A stretch of 64,000 bases of DNA from Leisingera sp. SS27 (lineage in GTDB: Bacteria; Pseudomonadota; Alphaproteobacteria; Rhodobacterales; Rhodobacteraceae). Within the stretch, counting starts at the first letter, position 1; every line of letters begins with the position of its first letter. The stretch is from the NCBI RefSeq assembly GCF_028368855.1, contig NZ_JAQNCY010000010.1, positions 79,308 through 143,307 on the forward strand. Reading direction: 5' to 3'. The notes below the pieces were generated by a model, which was given only the letters and a program-made list of their open reading frames with translations, had not been told where the DNA came from and did not search any database. Made by a program: the position numbers and the translations under genes. Below, piece after piece: positions 33,199 to 42,637 of this stretch.

Positions 33199-35616
33199 TC
33201 AGGCCCGAAGCCGTGCGCCTGAGGGGTCGAAGGCCGCCGCTTCCAGGATGCGTGCCTTGTGCGGCTTGCCGAGGATATAGACCTCGACCTCATCCCCGGG
33301 CTTGGCAACGGCCGGGTTGGCATACCCCAGCGCCAGCGACTTGCCGACCGAGTAGCCATAGGCGCCGGAGGTGACACGGCCCACCGGCTTGCCGTCGGGC
33401 GTGAAAATCGGCTCGCCGCCGGAGGCATCGGCATCGTTCACCGCGTCGATCTCAAAGGCGGACAGCATTTCGCGCGGGGCGTTGTCCTTGACCTTGAGAT
33501 AGGCGTCCTTGTGGAGGAAATCCTTGTCCAGCTTGATCAGACCGGCCAGGCCAACCTCCTGTGGCCAATATTCCTGACTGTATTCGCGGCCCCAGGAGCC
33601 GTAGCCCTTCTCAATCCGCAGAGAGCCAAGCGCACGGCCGCCAACGGGGCCGCCATCGAATTCTGCGGCAGCGGCCAGCAGGGCGGAGTACAGTTTGACC
33701 TGGTTTTCTTCGGCACAGTGCAGTTCCCAGCCCAGATCGCCGGTGAAGGACACGCGGATCGCCAGGCATTCCACACCCGCCACGTCGATGGTGCGGGAGC
33801 GCATGAAGCGGTAGTTTTCGTTCGACAGATCCGCATTGGTCAGCCGCTGCAGCATATCGCGCGATTTCGGACCGGCCACGTTGAAGCCCGCGATGCGGTT
33901 GGTGGCGACCTCGAAGGTGGTGCCCTCGGGCAGCTCGACCATGTTGAAGAAACGCTGGTGATAGCGTTCCGCCATGCCGGAGCCGACCATCATGTATTCG
34001 TCATCCGCCACCTTGGTGATGGTGAAGTCGCCGGCCACGCCGCCGCGCACGGAAATCAGCGGGGTGAGGCAGCTGCGGCCGACCTCAGTGGGCACCTTGT
34101 TGGCGACCAGCTTATCCAGCCAGTCAAACGCGCCCGGGCCCTTGATCACGTAGTTGGCGAAGTTGGAGATGTCGATCACACCGACGTTTTCACGCAGCAT
34201 GCTGACCTCGCGGCCCACCGGCTCCCACCAGTTCTGGCGGGTGAAGCTGTTGGTGTCAGTGGTGCCGGGTGTGCCGGAGAACCACAGGGGATGCTCCCAG
34301 CCGCAATTGAGGCCAAAGACGCAGCCCATTTCCTTTTGCATCTCATACGCGGGGCGCACACGGGCAGGACGGCCGGCGCTGCGTTCCTCGTTCGGGAAGT
34401 GGATGGCAAAGCGGTGGGCGTACTGGTCCTCGACGCGGGCCTTGGTGAATTTCTTGTCGGCCCAGTCGCCAAAGCGCGCCAGATCCCAGGCGAACATGTC
34501 GTATTGCGGCTCTCCCTCGATCATCCACTGCGCGGCCAGCAGGCCGAGGCCGCCGGACTGCGAGAAGCCGGGGATGATGCCGGTGCAGCAGAAGTAGTTT
34601 TTCAGCTCAGGCACAGGGCCCCAGATGGCGTTGGAATCCGGCGACCAGATCATCGGACCGTTGATGACGCGTTTGACGCCAGCGGTTTCGGCGCAGGGAA
34701 CACGCTCAGTCGCGCGGATCACGTTTTCCATGATCCGGTCCAGATCGTCGGGGAACAACTCATGCGCAAAATCCAGCGGGGTGCCGTCCTCGGCCCAGAA
34801 GCGCATGTCTTTCTCATAGGCGCCGATCAGGAAGCCGTTGCCCTCCTGCCGGAAATAATATTCGCCGTCGCGGTCGGCGATTGAGGGCAGGCGGCGGCCC
34901 AGATTGGCGACCTCGTCGATGGATTCAGTGACGAAATACTGATGCTCGGTCGGCTGCAACGGCAGGGTGAGGCCAGCCATCGCCGCCACTTCGCGGCCCC
35001 AGAGGCCGCCTGCGTTCACCACCCATTGCGTGTGAATGTCGCCCTTTTCGGTTTTCACGATCCAGCTGCCGTCGGGCTGCTGTTCGGTGCCGATCACCGG
35101 GCAGAAACGTTCGATCTGGGCGCCCATGGCGCGGGCGCCGGCGGCATAGGCCATGGTGACACCCGACGGGTCCACATTGCCGCCATCGGGTTCGAACATG
35201 ATGCAGCGGATGTCGTCGAACTGCGCCAGCGGGTGCAGTTCCTTGGCCTGCTCGCGGCTGACCTCATGGAAGTTCAGGCCGTAGTATTTCGCCTTGGCCT
35301 CCTGCAGGCGCAGCTGGTGCTCGCGCTCCTCCGTCTTGGCCAGATACAGGGAGCCCGGCTGGAACACGCCGCAACCCTGGCCGGTTTCCTTCTCCAGCTC
35401 CTTATAGAGGTTCATGGTGTAGTGCTGGATGCGGGTCACGTTGTTGTTGTCGTGCAGGCCGTGGATGTTGGCTGCCGCGTGCCAGGTGGAGCCAGCGGTC
35501 AGCTCGTCGCGTTCCAGCAGGACCACGTCCTTCCAGCCGAGTTTCGCCAGATGGTAGAGGATCGAGCAGCCGACCAGCCCGCCGCCGATGACAACTGCCT
35601 GTGCATGGGTTTTCAT
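33199..35616 (-). CDS. Dimethylglycine/sarcosine dehydrogenase-like flavoprotein (DAO + GcvT domains)
   Basis: This is an 805-residue two-part enzyme. The N-terminal DAO-type FAD domain (about 1-400) has the dinucleotide motif VVIGGGLVGCSILYHLAKLGWKDVVLLERDELTAGSTWHAA; the following HAAANIHG fits the covalent-FAD His region. The C-terminal half (about 440-800) is a GcvT-like tetrahydrofolate-binding domain (DISNFANYVIKGPGAFDWLDKLVANKVP, VSFTGDLGWELHCAEE, SLRIEKGYGSWGREY, VGRVTSGAYGYSVGKSLALGY). Such enzymes remove an N-methyl group as methylene-THF. It fits demethylation of a dimethyl- or monomethyl-amino acid. It lies downstream of the aminotransferase/racemase/TRAP genes. Confidence 0.9.
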   Translation of the reverse strand: MKTHAQAVVIGGGLVGCSILYHLAKLGWKDVVLLERDELTAGSTWHAAANIHGLHDNNNVTRIQHYTMNLYKELEKETGQGCGVFQPGSLYLAKTEEREHQLRLQEAKAKYYGLNFHEVSREQAKELHPLAQFDDIRCIMFEPDGGNVDPSGVTMAYAAGARAMGAQIERFCPVIGTEQQPDGSWIVKTEKGDIHTQWVVNAGGLWGREVAAMAGLTLPLQPTEHQYFVTESIDEVANLGRRLPSIADRDGEYYFRQEGNGFLIGAYEKDMRFWAEDGTPLDFAHELFPDDLDRIMENVIRATERVPCAETAGVKRVINGPMIWSPDSNAIWGPVPELKNYFCCTGIIPGFSQSGGLGLLAAQWMIEGEPQYDMFAWDLARFGDWADKKFTKARVEDQYAHRFAIHFPNEERSAGRPARVRPAYEMQKEMGCVFGLNCGWEHPLWFSGTPGTTDTNSFTRQNWWEPVGREVSMLRENVGVIDISNFANYVIKGPGAFDWLDKLVANKVPTEVGRSCLTPLISVRGGVAGDFTITKVADDEYMMVGSGMAERYHQRFFNMVELPEGTTFEVATNRIAGFNVAGPKSRDMLQRLTNADLSNENYRFMRSRTIDVAGVECLAIRVSFTGDLGWELHCAEENQVKLYSALLAAAAEFDGGPVGGRALGSLRIEKGYGSWGREYSQEYWPQEVGLAGLIKLDKDFLHKDAYLKVKDNAPREMLSAFEIDAVNDADASGGEPIFTPDGKPVGRVTSGAYGYSVGKSLALGYANPAVAKPGDEVEVYILGKPHKARILEAAAFDPSGARLRA

Positions 35617-35714
35617 GCGTCATGTTCCCTTGCCTGCGTGCCTGAAACAGCGCGCCCTGCAGGCCGGGGCGGGCCGCCAAATCCTTCCGGGCGACCCTAG
35701 CTGCGGCGGGGGCG

Positions 35715-35765
35715 GATGACCCGTGAAGAATTCAGACCCAATGGCCTAGAATTCGATGGGTCATC
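35715..35765. promoter_or_regulatory. Inverted repeat GATGACCC...GGGTCATC before the DMGDH-like gene
   Basis: Eight-base arms at 35715-35722 and 35758-35765 enclose two GAATTC sites. It lies between the class V aminotransferase stop and the flavoprotein start and may be a transcription-factor site, given its likeness to the dyad at 31288. Confidence 0.35.
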
Positions 35766-35771
35766 CGGCGA

Positions 35772-37025
35772 TTATCCAGTGATCTCTTTCATCACGCCCA
35801 GGAACTTCGCCACTTCGCCGATGCTGTTGTAGTGGCACATGGACACCCGCACGCAGCTGTCCATGCCAAGCGGGGTCAGGATATTGCCGGAATAATGGTC
35901 CGCCTTGCGCAGATGGGTGCGGATGCCCTGTTCGTTCAGGCGTTTGACCACATCCACAGAGGGCACGCCCTCCACGGTCAGCGACACCAGCCCCTCTCGG
36001 GCCGGATTGTCCGGGCCGCCCAGGATGGTGACGCCTTCCATCTCCGCCAGGCCCGGCAGATTGCCGGTGCCGCGGATCATCGCGTCGGTCAGGGCTTTTT
36101 CGTGGGAATGAATTGCCTCGCCCGCGGCCACGAATTTTGCGCGCCGGTCCGTTGCATCGCTGACCTCGCCGCCGAGCCACTCCAGGTAAGCGGCCACATC
36201 AGACAGCGTCGCATAGCTGCCGGTGTCGCGGGTGCCCATTTCCCAGTTGTCTTCCGGGCCATCGATCAACGCGTTATGCGGCAGGGCAGTCAGGCGGTCC
36301 GAGATCCAGGCGAGCCCGTATCCGTGGCGCGAGAACATCTTGTAGGGCGAGATCACATAGCCATCGACGCCATAGGCTGCCAGGTCAATGCGGCCGTGGG
36401 CCGCGTGCTGGATGCCGTCGACGATGATGAAACACTCCGGCGCAACCTCGCGGATGGCGGCGGCGCAGGCGGCCACATCCACGCCCATGCCGGTGACAGG
36501 GGAGGTGTGCACGATGGTTGCCACAACCGTGTCCGGCGTGACCGCACGGGCATAGGCCTCAGCGGCGATGGTACCACTGGCGTCGTCATGCGGGACCAGC
36601 ACATGGGTCTGCCGCGCCACCCCGGCCCAGCGGGCGCAGGCAGAGCGGGTGGCGGGATGCTCCAGCGTCGAACCCAGAACGGTGCCGCCTTCCGCGGTGC
36701 CGAGGCAGGCGTTCATGATCAGGCGAAACAGCAGCTCTGTGCCGCTTTCTCCTGCAAAAAACTGGCCGCCGGACGCGTTCATCATCACCCGCATGTCGTC
36801 CTTGGCCTTGCTGATCACCCGAACCAGCTCGTGGCTGCCGGGGTTGTCGCGGCCCTGGTTGTCGGGGATCGCGGCGTAGCGTGCGGAAGTTTCCACCACC
36901 GAATTGAGCGTCAGTGCGCCGCCTGCGTTTTCAAAGAAGATACGAGCGCCTTGTTCGGGGCAATTGTCCACCTGGGCAAACCGGGCGCGGATCTGGTCCA
37001 GCAGGTTGTCGGAAATATGGGGCAT
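35772..37025 (-). CDS. Class V aminotransferase / cysteine-desulfurase-like PLP enzyme
   Basis: This 417-residue fold-type-I enzyme contains ENAGGALTLNSVVE, FFAGESGTELLFRLIMNACL, SPVTGMGVDV, FIIVDGIQHAAHG with the cofactor-stacking Asp/His, and VISPYKMFSRHGYG holding the PLP lysine. It resembles SufS/isopenicillin-N-epimerase-like proteins. A dedicated desulfurase Cys loop is not evident, so a role in amino-acid epimerisation, lyase or transamination chemistry is more likely. It lies between the flavoprotein and the racemase-DadA-TRAP unit on the same strand. Confidence 0.87.
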   Translation of the reverse strand: MPHISDNLLDQIRARFAQVDNCPEQGARIFFENAGGALTLNSVVETSARYAAIPDNQGRDNPGSHELVRVISKAKDDMRVMMNASGGQFFAGESGTELLFRLIMNACLGTAEGGTVLGSTLEHPATRSACARWAGVARQTHVLVPHDDASGTIAAEAYARAVTPDTVVATIVHTSPVTGMGVDVAACAAAIREVAPECFIIVDGIQHAAHGRIDLAAYGVDGYVISPYKMFSRHGYGLAWISDRLTALPHNALIDGPEDNWEMGTRDTGSYATLSDVAAYLEWLGGEVSDATDRRAKFVAAGEAIHSHEKALTDAMIRGTGNLPGLAEMEGVTILGGPDNPAREGLVSLTVEGVPSVDVVKRLNEQGIRTHLRKADHYSGNILTPLGMDSCVRVSMCHYNSIGEVAKFLGVMKEITG

Positions 37026-37089
37026 GGCACATCCAGCAGCAAAGGTTTGTTACGTGCCACAGTAGGGGGATTGCCTCGGCCGGTGATAC

Positions 37090-37136
37090 AAAAAAATCCG
37101 GGGCTAAGGGCTGGAAATCTCTGTGTCAGCCCCTAG
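37090..37136 (-). terminator. Terminator after the racemase-DadA-TRAP genes
   Basis: Arms CTAAGGGCTG (37104-37113) and CAGCCCCTAG (37127-37136) pair with one wobble. On the minus strand a run of seven T follows at about 37090-37097. On the plus strand a GTTTTT follows, so it may work both ways. Confidence 0.6.
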
Positions 37137-37142
37137 CGTTTT

Positions 37143-37871
37143 TCAGGTGATGAAACCGTGGAAAGGGGCGCGCAGCGCAGCCCTGTGCACCATCTCAGAC
37201 AGCGTGATGATGTCGAAAACGGGCCGGTTAAGCGCCGCTTGCAGGGCGTGGGCATAGGGCGGCAGGTCGGTGCATTCCAGAACAATCGGGCCGATCTCCG
37301 GGTTGCGCGCGATCATGCCGCGGGCGGCGGCCAGCAGTTCGGCCTCAACCTTGGCCAGATCCATTGCAGTGCGTTCATTGCGCAGGATCACGGTGGAGAA
37401 CTCTTCCGCGTCATCCAGCCCCTGGACAACCACGGGCGTGTTTTCTGCACCGACGCCGCGCAAATGCGCCTCGGTCAGGCTGGCGGCAGAGGCCGTGATC
37501 ACCCCTACGGTGCGGCCTGTCATCTGATGCGCCAGCGGCACCTGGATCAGCGAGGAGACGAACACCGGCACATTCACCGCGGCTGCGATCTCCTTTTGAA
37601 AGATGGCGAGGAAGCCGCAGGAGCCGGTAATGGCCCGAACACCCTTGGCCTCCAGCCGCCGGGCGGCCTCGATCAGCCGGTCCTTCATTTCGCCAGTCGG
37701 GTTGGCCAGCAGTTTCGGCACGGTAATTCCGTCCAGCATTTCATAGAGCGTGGTGAAGGGCAGGCTGGAAGGGTTCTTGATATGGCCGGGCGGCTTGGGG
37801 AAGTAGCTTTCCAGTGCCAGCACGCCAATGGAGACGCCGCAGATGTTCTGGCCGCCGGGGTGGATGGTCAT
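37143..37871 (-). CDS. Aspartate/glutamate racemase family protein
   Basis: This 242-residue protein of the Asp/Glu racemase fold has two candidate catalytic cysteines in AITGSCGFLAIFQ and VLECTDLPPYAHAL. It is cofactor-independent in known members. The N-terminal CGVSIGVLALESYFPKPPGHIKNPSS is typical of a poorly characterised branch. It overlaps the upstream D-amino-acid dehydrogenase gene by 4 nt, so together they could convert an L- to a D-amino acid and oxidise it. Confidence 0.88.
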   Translation of the reverse strand: MTIHPGGQNICGVSIGVLALESYFPKPPGHIKNPSSLPFTTLYEMLDGITVPKLLANPTGEMKDRLIEAARRLEAKGVRAITGSCGFLAIFQKEIAAAVNVPVFVSSLIQVPLAHQMTGRTVGVITASAASLTEAHLRGVGAENTPVVVQGLDDAEEFSTVILRNERTAMDLAKVEAELLAAARGMIARNPEIGPIVLECTDLPPYAHALQAALNRPVFDIITLSEMVHRAALRAPFHGFIT

Positions 37872-39133
37872 GCCTTGATCCTTTCGTAGCGCCGTGTGCG
37901 GAACGGCGAGAGGTCTTCGTTCACGGGTGTTCCGCTGACGATATCCGCCACCAGCCGTCCGGTTTTCGGAGCCATCATCAGGCCGTAATGGCTGTGGCCG
38001 AAAGCGGCGATCAGGTCCGGGAACCCTTCAACCTCGCCAATGCAGGGCAGGCTGTCGGGCAGGCTGGGGCGCTGGCCGGACCAGGTTTCCATCTCGTCTG
38101 CGTGCAAGTCCGGCAGCAGGGCTTTGGCAAGCTCCACCAGCCCGTCGAGCCGTTTCTGATTAAGCGGCTGATCAAGGCCCGCGAACTCGGCGGTGCCGGC
38201 CACCCGCAGTCCTTCCTCCATCGTGGAGGCCACGAATTTCATGTCCATATCCATGATTGAGTTGTTGAGCGCGACGCCGGGGTTCTGGAACGACACGTGG
38301 TAGCCGCGTTCGGATTCCATCGGGATCTTGATCCCCAGCGGCTTCAGCAGCTCGCCGGACCAGACACCCATCGCCAGCACCAGCTTGGGCGTCCAGTCCT
38401 GGCCCGCATCGGTGGTGTAAGTCCAGCCGCCGGTTTCCGACGGCAGGATGCCCCGCACAGTCCGGGTCTGGATATCACCGCCCATGGATTGAAACTTCTC
38501 TGCCAGCACCGCGCCGATCCTGCCGGGAGAGAGCGCCCGGGCCTGGCCCTTGATCAGGATTGCAGCCTGAAACTCCGGCGTCAGCGCCGGTTCAAGATCC
38601 CGCAGCTCGGCAGCGCCGATCCGTTCCATGTCAGCGCCCTGCGCGGCCCGCAGCTGGTTGCCGAGACTGTTCAGGTCAGCCTCCGCCGGGTTGCGCGAGG
38701 CATGGACGTAATAGCTGTCCTTGACGAGCGACTCGTGGCCGGTGCCCGCCAGATGCAGCCGGAACCCTTCGACACAATTGCGGCAGAGAAAACCCATAGC
38801 GTCAGAAATCCGGTGAATCCGCTCCTCACGCCCCTCGGCTAGGAACCGCAGCCCCCAAGGGGCGACCTTGGGCAGGTAGCCGGGCCTGACCGTCACAGGC
38901 CCCAGCGGATCCAGCAGCCAGCCGGGCACGTTCTTCCACAGGCCCGGCATCGACTGCGGCACCACCGACCAGGGGGAAATGATGCCTGCATTGCCGTAAG
39001 ACGTTGCCTGGCCCGGTGCGTCCCGGTCGATAAGCCGGACCATGAGGCCCCGCTCGGCCAGGGACAGGGCCGAGCAGATACCGACGATCCCGGCACCCAG
39101 AACCGTCACATCAGGGGTAGCGGATGCGCTCAT
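37868..39133 (-). CDS. FAD-dependent D-amino-acid dehydrogenase-like oxidoreductase
   Basis: This is a 421-residue DAO-superfamily protein of DadA type. The FAD motif is VTVLGAGIVGICSALSLAERGLMVRLIDRDAPGQATSYGNAGIISP. ETWSGQRPSLPDSLPCIGEVEGFPDLIAAFGHSHYGLMMAPKTGRLVAD is the C-terminal FAD/substrate region. DadA-type enzymes oxidise D-amino acids and pass electrons to the membrane quinone pool. Both ends overlap neighbours by ATGA, tying it to the racemase and the TRAP permease. Confidence 0.92.
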   Translation of the reverse strand: MSASATPDVTVLGAGIVGICSALSLAERGLMVRLIDRDAPGQATSYGNAGIISPWSVVPQSMPGLWKNVPGWLLDPLGPVTVRPGYLPKVAPWGLRFLAEGREERIHRISDAMGFLCRNCVEGFRLHLAGTGHESLVKDSYYVHASRNPAEADLNSLGNQLRAAQGADMERIGAAELRDLEPALTPEFQAAILIKGQARALSPGRIGAVLAEKFQSMGGDIQTRTVRGILPSETGGWTYTTDAGQDWTPKLVLAMGVWSGELLKPLGIKIPMESERGYHVSFQNPGVALNNSIMDMDMKFVASTMEEGLRVAGTAEFAGLDQPLNQKRLDGLVELAKALLPDLHADEMETWSGQRPSLPDSLPCIGEVEGFPDLIAAFGHSHYGLMMAPKTGRLVADIVSGTPVNEDLSPFRTRRYERIKA

Positions 39134-41355
39134 TGCACCGCCTTTGCCTGCAGTTTGCGCTGTTGGCCCAGTTGCTGGATCAGCACCGGCGCCATCACAA
39201 CAAGTGCCGCGATGTCAGAGCCGCCGGAGGGCGCCACCAGCAACAGGCCGCCGATGGCCATCAGCAGCCGCCAGACACCGCTGAGCGGGGCCAGGAAATA
39301 GGCCGAGACAGCGGTGGCGATGGCAAAGACCCCAAGCGCGCAGGTGCCTGTCACTTGGATGAACCCGGTCCAGGTAAAGTACTCCGGCAGCACGATCAGC
39401 ATTACCGGCGCATAGACAAACACCATTGGCACCATCAGCTTACCCAGCCCCAGGGTAAAGGCATTAAGCCCGGTGCGGAACGGGTTGGAGCCGGCAATCC
39501 CTGCCGCTGCATAGGCAGAGGCACAGACCGGCGGGGTGATTTCGGAAATCACACCGTAGTAGAGCACGAACATATGGGTGGCGAGCGGCGGTACGCCCAG
39601 CTGGCTGAGGGCAGGCGTCGCAACCGCCACCAGCATGATGTAAAGCGCGGTGGTCGGCAAGCCGGCGCCCATCAGGATACAGGCCATGGCGATCAGCACC
39701 AGCGACAGGAACTGCTGGATCGACGGCTGGCTGAACGCCTCGATGGAGGTCCAGTCCAGGAAGGGCGCAATGGCTGCCGCCATGTCCGCCGCGCCGCCGG
39801 TGACCATGAAACCGAGGCGGAAGCCGACGCCGGTGGTGTTGATAACACCGACCACGATGCCCACCGCGGCAGAGGCCGCGCCCACGGCCAGCGCGTATTG
39901 CACGCCGACGTGGAAGCTGTCGAACAGGTCGCGGAAGTTCTGACGCTCGTTCCGGTGCAGGCAGCCGATGATGGTGAGCGCCGCCAGCATCCCGGCCATC
40001 ACCGGGGTATACCCCTCGCCGGAGTAGGGCGAGGCCTTCCACAAGATGAAGCCGAGCAGGGCAAAGGGGATCAGCAGTGTGGCCGGTTTGTCAAAGGCGC
40101 AGAAGCCGACGACGATACACAGGCTGAGACCGATAAAAGCGGCCATATTCGGCGAATATCCGGAGAACAGCACCAGCAGAAGTGCGATCAGCGGAATGAT
40201 CGTGTACCAGCCGTCCTTCCAGACCTGCAGGAACTTGGGCAGCTGATCCTTGGGATAGGCGGTCAGGCCCAGTTTCTTGGCGGTGAAATGCACAATCGAG
40301 ATCACCCCGATATAATGCATCAGCGCCGGCACGATCGCGGCAATCACGATGGTGGTGTAAGGCACTTCCAGATACTCGGCCATCAGGAAGGAGGCCGCCC
40401 CCATGATCGGCGGGGTGATCTGCCCGCCGGCCGAGGCCGCGGCCTCAACCCCGCCTGCGAAATGGCCGGGGTAGCCCAGTTTCTTCATGTTGGGGATGGT
40501 GAGCGAGCCGGTGGAGACCGTGTTGGCAATCGACGAGCCGGAAATTGTGCCGAAGAAGGCGGATGAGACCACCGACACCTTGGCCGGACCGCCGGTATAA
40601 CGGCCTGCCAGCAGCATGGCGTTGTCGACAAAAAACTGCCCCAGCCCCATCCGCTGCGCCACAACGCCGAACAGCACAAAATGGAACACCACGGTGGAGA
40701 CCACCCACAGCGTCACGCCAAAGATGCCTTCGGACGGGAAGTACATGTTGTTGACGAACTGCTGCCAGTTGACGCCCGGATGCTTGAGGATTTGCGCGGG
40801 CATGTAGGGGCCGAACAGCGCATAGACCATGAACACCAGGATGATCAGCGGCAGCACAAAGCCGATGGTGCGGCGTGCGATCTCCAGCACCGTCAGGATC
40901 AGCACCGAGCCGAAGAATACATCCAGGCTGGACGGGTTGCCTTGCCGCAGCGCCTGTTCGGCGATGTCGAAGCCGAACATGTCAAAGCCGCGCCAGCTGA
41001 CCCAAAGGAACAGCGCCGCCGCCATGCTGAGGCCGGTCAGCGCCCAGTCATATAACGGCACGTTTCCGGGGCGCAGCGGATTGGGTCCGCGCCATTCCAG
41101 GCTGCGGGCCGATTTGATCAGCGGAAAGCCCACAAAGATGAACAGGAACAGGCCCGCAAGGTGAATACCCATATGCACATGGTCCACCGGGGTGCCGAAA
41201 CCAGCCGTCCACAGGTGGTAGAGGGCAAAGGCGATGCTGGCCCAATAAATGACGCCAGTCAGCCTGGGTCCGTTGTCGCGCGTGTTCAGAGCGGAGTCAT
41301 ACTGCTTCTCCAGCTCCTCCAGCGCCTTGTTGTCGAGATGGGTATCCATGGACAT
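39130..41355 (-). CDS. TRAP transporter permease, 4TM/12TM fusion
   Basis: This is a 741-residue fused small and large permease of the TAXI-TRAP type, with many hydrophobic helices. AFFGTISGSSIANTVSTGSLTIPNMKKLGYPGHFAGGVEAAASAGGQITPPIMGAASFLMAEY and MGAGLPTTALYIMLVAVATPAL are signature segments of the DctM-like half. ATG 41355 is preceded by GGAGACCCC; an upstream in-frame ATG at 41394 lacks a ribosome-binding site. It is separated from the TAXI binding-protein gene by a terminator-like hairpin, the usual way to make more binding protein than permease. Confidence 0.93.
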   Translation of the reverse strand: MSMDTHLDNKALEELEKQYDSALNTRDNGPRLTGVIYWASIAFALYHLWTAGFGTPVDHVHMGIHLAGLFLFIFVGFPLIKSARSLEWRGPNPLRPGNVPLYDWALTGLSMAAALFLWVSWRGFDMFGFDIAEQALRQGNPSSLDVFFGSVLILTVLEIARRTIGFVLPLIILVFMVYALFGPYMPAQILKHPGVNWQQFVNNMYFPSEGIFGVTLWVVSTVVFHFVLFGVVAQRMGLGQFFVDNAMLLAGRYTGGPAKVSVVSSAFFGTISGSSIANTVSTGSLTIPNMKKLGYPGHFAGGVEAAASAGGQITPPIMGAASFLMAEYLEVPYTTIVIAAIVPALMHYIGVISIVHFTAKKLGLTAYPKDQLPKFLQVWKDGWYTIIPLIALLLVLFSGYSPNMAAFIGLSLCIVVGFCAFDKPATLLIPFALLGFILWKASPYSGEGYTPVMAGMLAALTIIGCLHRNERQNFRDLFDSFHVGVQYALAVGAASAAVGIVVGVINTTGVGFRLGFMVTGGAADMAAAIAPFLDWTSIEAFSQPSIQQFLSLVLIAMACILMGAGLPTTALYIMLVAVATPALSQLGVPPLATHMFVLYYGVISEITPPVCASAYAAAGIAGSNPFRTGLNAFTLGLGKLMVPMVFVYAPVMLIVLPEYFTWTGFIQVTGTCALGVFAIATAVSAYFLAPLSGVWRLLMAIGGLLLVAPSGGSDIAALVVMAPVLIQQLGQQRKLQAKAVQ

Positions 41356-41424
41356 CGGGGTCTCCAGTCCGGGGGCCGTGCCGGCGCGCGCCATTCACCC
41401 GCATTGCGGACAGGGGCGCCGGGA

Positions 41425-41458
41425 AACAAAAACGGCAGCAAGGCGCACCCTGCTGCCG
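41425..41458 (-). terminator. Terminator-like hairpin between TAXI protein and TRAP permease
   Basis: Arms 41433-41443 and 41448-41458 (one wobble, CGCA loop) are followed on the minus strand by TTTTTGTTT at 41424-41432. Partial termination here would lower permease expression relative to the binding protein. Confidence 0.8.
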
Positions 41459-41473
41459 CAGTTCAAGGGAGGT

Positions 41474-42484
41474 TTACTTGAGCATGCCGATTTCGCGGTA
41501 GAAACGTTCAGCCCCCGGGTGCAGCGGCACACCGATGCCCGCGACGCCGTCCAGCGCGGTTTCCAGGGTGATCGCCTTGCCCTTGGGGTGGCCGTTGTCC
41601 AGCAATTTGCGTGCGGTGTCGGACCACATCGCCTTGGTGATCTCATAGATCAGGTCTTCGGACATGTTGGCATTGGTGACCAGCATGCCGGAAACTGCGA
41701 CGGTGTTCACATCATAGCCCACCCCCGGGTAGGTGCCTGCAGGAATTGTCGAAGGGATGTAGTAAGGCACGGTGGTGTTGGCCATCTTGACCTCTTCCGC
41801 CGACCAATTGTGCAGTTCCATGCCCTTGGTGTTGTCGAGCTGGATCATCGCCGCAACAGGTGTGCCGGCGGCATAGAAATAGGCGTCCAGCTGGCCGTCA
41901 GCGATACGCTCGGCAGACTGAGCGTTGTTCAGCTCGGCCTCGTCGATGTTGTCGCGGTTGACACCGTGGTCATTCAGGATCAGCTCCACCGCGATCTGGG
42001 TTCCGGAACCGGCCTGGGCGATGCCAACGCGCTTGCCCTTCAGGTCGGCAAGCCCGCCCAGCGAGTGGCCCTTGGGCAGCACCAGATGCAGGTCTTCCGG
42101 GAACAGGTTGGCGATCACCCGCAGATCGGGCTTGGCATTGCCTTCGAACTTGCCCTTGCCGTGGTAGGCAAAATGCAGGGTTGCGGCGCCGGACAGGCCT
42201 GCTTCCATCTGGCCCGCCTGGATGGCGTTCACGTTATGCGCCGAGGCGTTGGTCGACTGCGCCATCGCCACAAGGCCGGGCACGCCGCAGTTGCCGCCCT
42301 CGTCACAGGCGCGCGAGCCCGGCGGGTTGGAAATCGCGTTGGCAATGATGCCGCCGATTGGGAAATACGTGCCGCCCGCACCGCCGGTGCCGATGCGGAA
42401 AAAGGTCATGTCCTGAGCCACTGCGGCGCCGGTCAGCATGGTGCAGGCCAATGCGGCCCCGGTCAGTTTCTTGAAAAACCCCAT
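41474..42484 (-). CDS. TAXI-family TRAP solute-binding protein
   Basis: This 336-residue periplasmic protein has a signal peptide (MGFFKKLTGAALACTMLTGAAVAQ). The mature start MTFFRIGTGGAGGTYFPIGGIIANAIS is the TAXI hallmark; LADLKGKRVGIAQAGSGTQIAVELIL follows. TAXI proteins bind glutamate-like or other carboxylate solutes. It is the first gene of the minus-strand unit and is divergent from a LysR gene. A ribosome-binding site (GGAGG) is directly upstream. Confidence 0.94.
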   Translation of the reverse strand: MGFFKKLTGAALACTMLTGAAVAQDMTFFRIGTGGAGGTYFPIGGIIANAISNPPGSRACDEGGNCGVPGLVAMAQSTNASAHNVNAIQAGQMEAGLSGAATLHFAYHGKGKFEGNAKPDLRVIANLFPEDLHLVLPKGHSLGGLADLKGKRVGIAQAGSGTQIAVELILNDHGVNRDNIDEAELNNAQSAERIADGQLDAYFYAAGTPVAAMIQLDNTKGMELHNWSAEEVKMANTTVPYYIPSTIPAGTYPGVGYDVNTVAVSGMLVTNANMSEDLIYEITKAMWSDTARKLLDNGHPKGKAITLETALDGVAGIGVPLHPGAERFYREIGMLK

Positions 42485-42562
42485 AATATCCTCCCTGGAG
42501 TAATGGCTGCGTCTCCTCGCGCGCAGCGCTCACCTGTGATCTTTGCATCATGGGTAAGGTAA

Positions 42563-42614
42563 AACATAAGTTCAAATTTAAAATTGTACTGTATATATAA
42601 ATCAGTTTTATGTT
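42563..42614. promoter_or_regulatory. AT-rich divergent promoter with AACATAA/TTATGTT repeat
   Basis: Arms 42563-42569 and 42608-42614 bracket a strongly AT-rich 38-base core (with GTATATATAA) between the TAXI gene and the divergent LysR gene. It is the probable shared promoter/operator of both. Confidence 0.5.
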
Positions 42615-42637
42615 AGCTTCACGCCTGAGGACAGATC

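Noticed and set aside
35772..37025. SUF iron-sulfur cluster assembly role for the class V PLP enzyme
   Set aside because: No sufBCD, sufE or iscU gene is adjacent, and the neighbours are amino-acid catabolic and transport genes.
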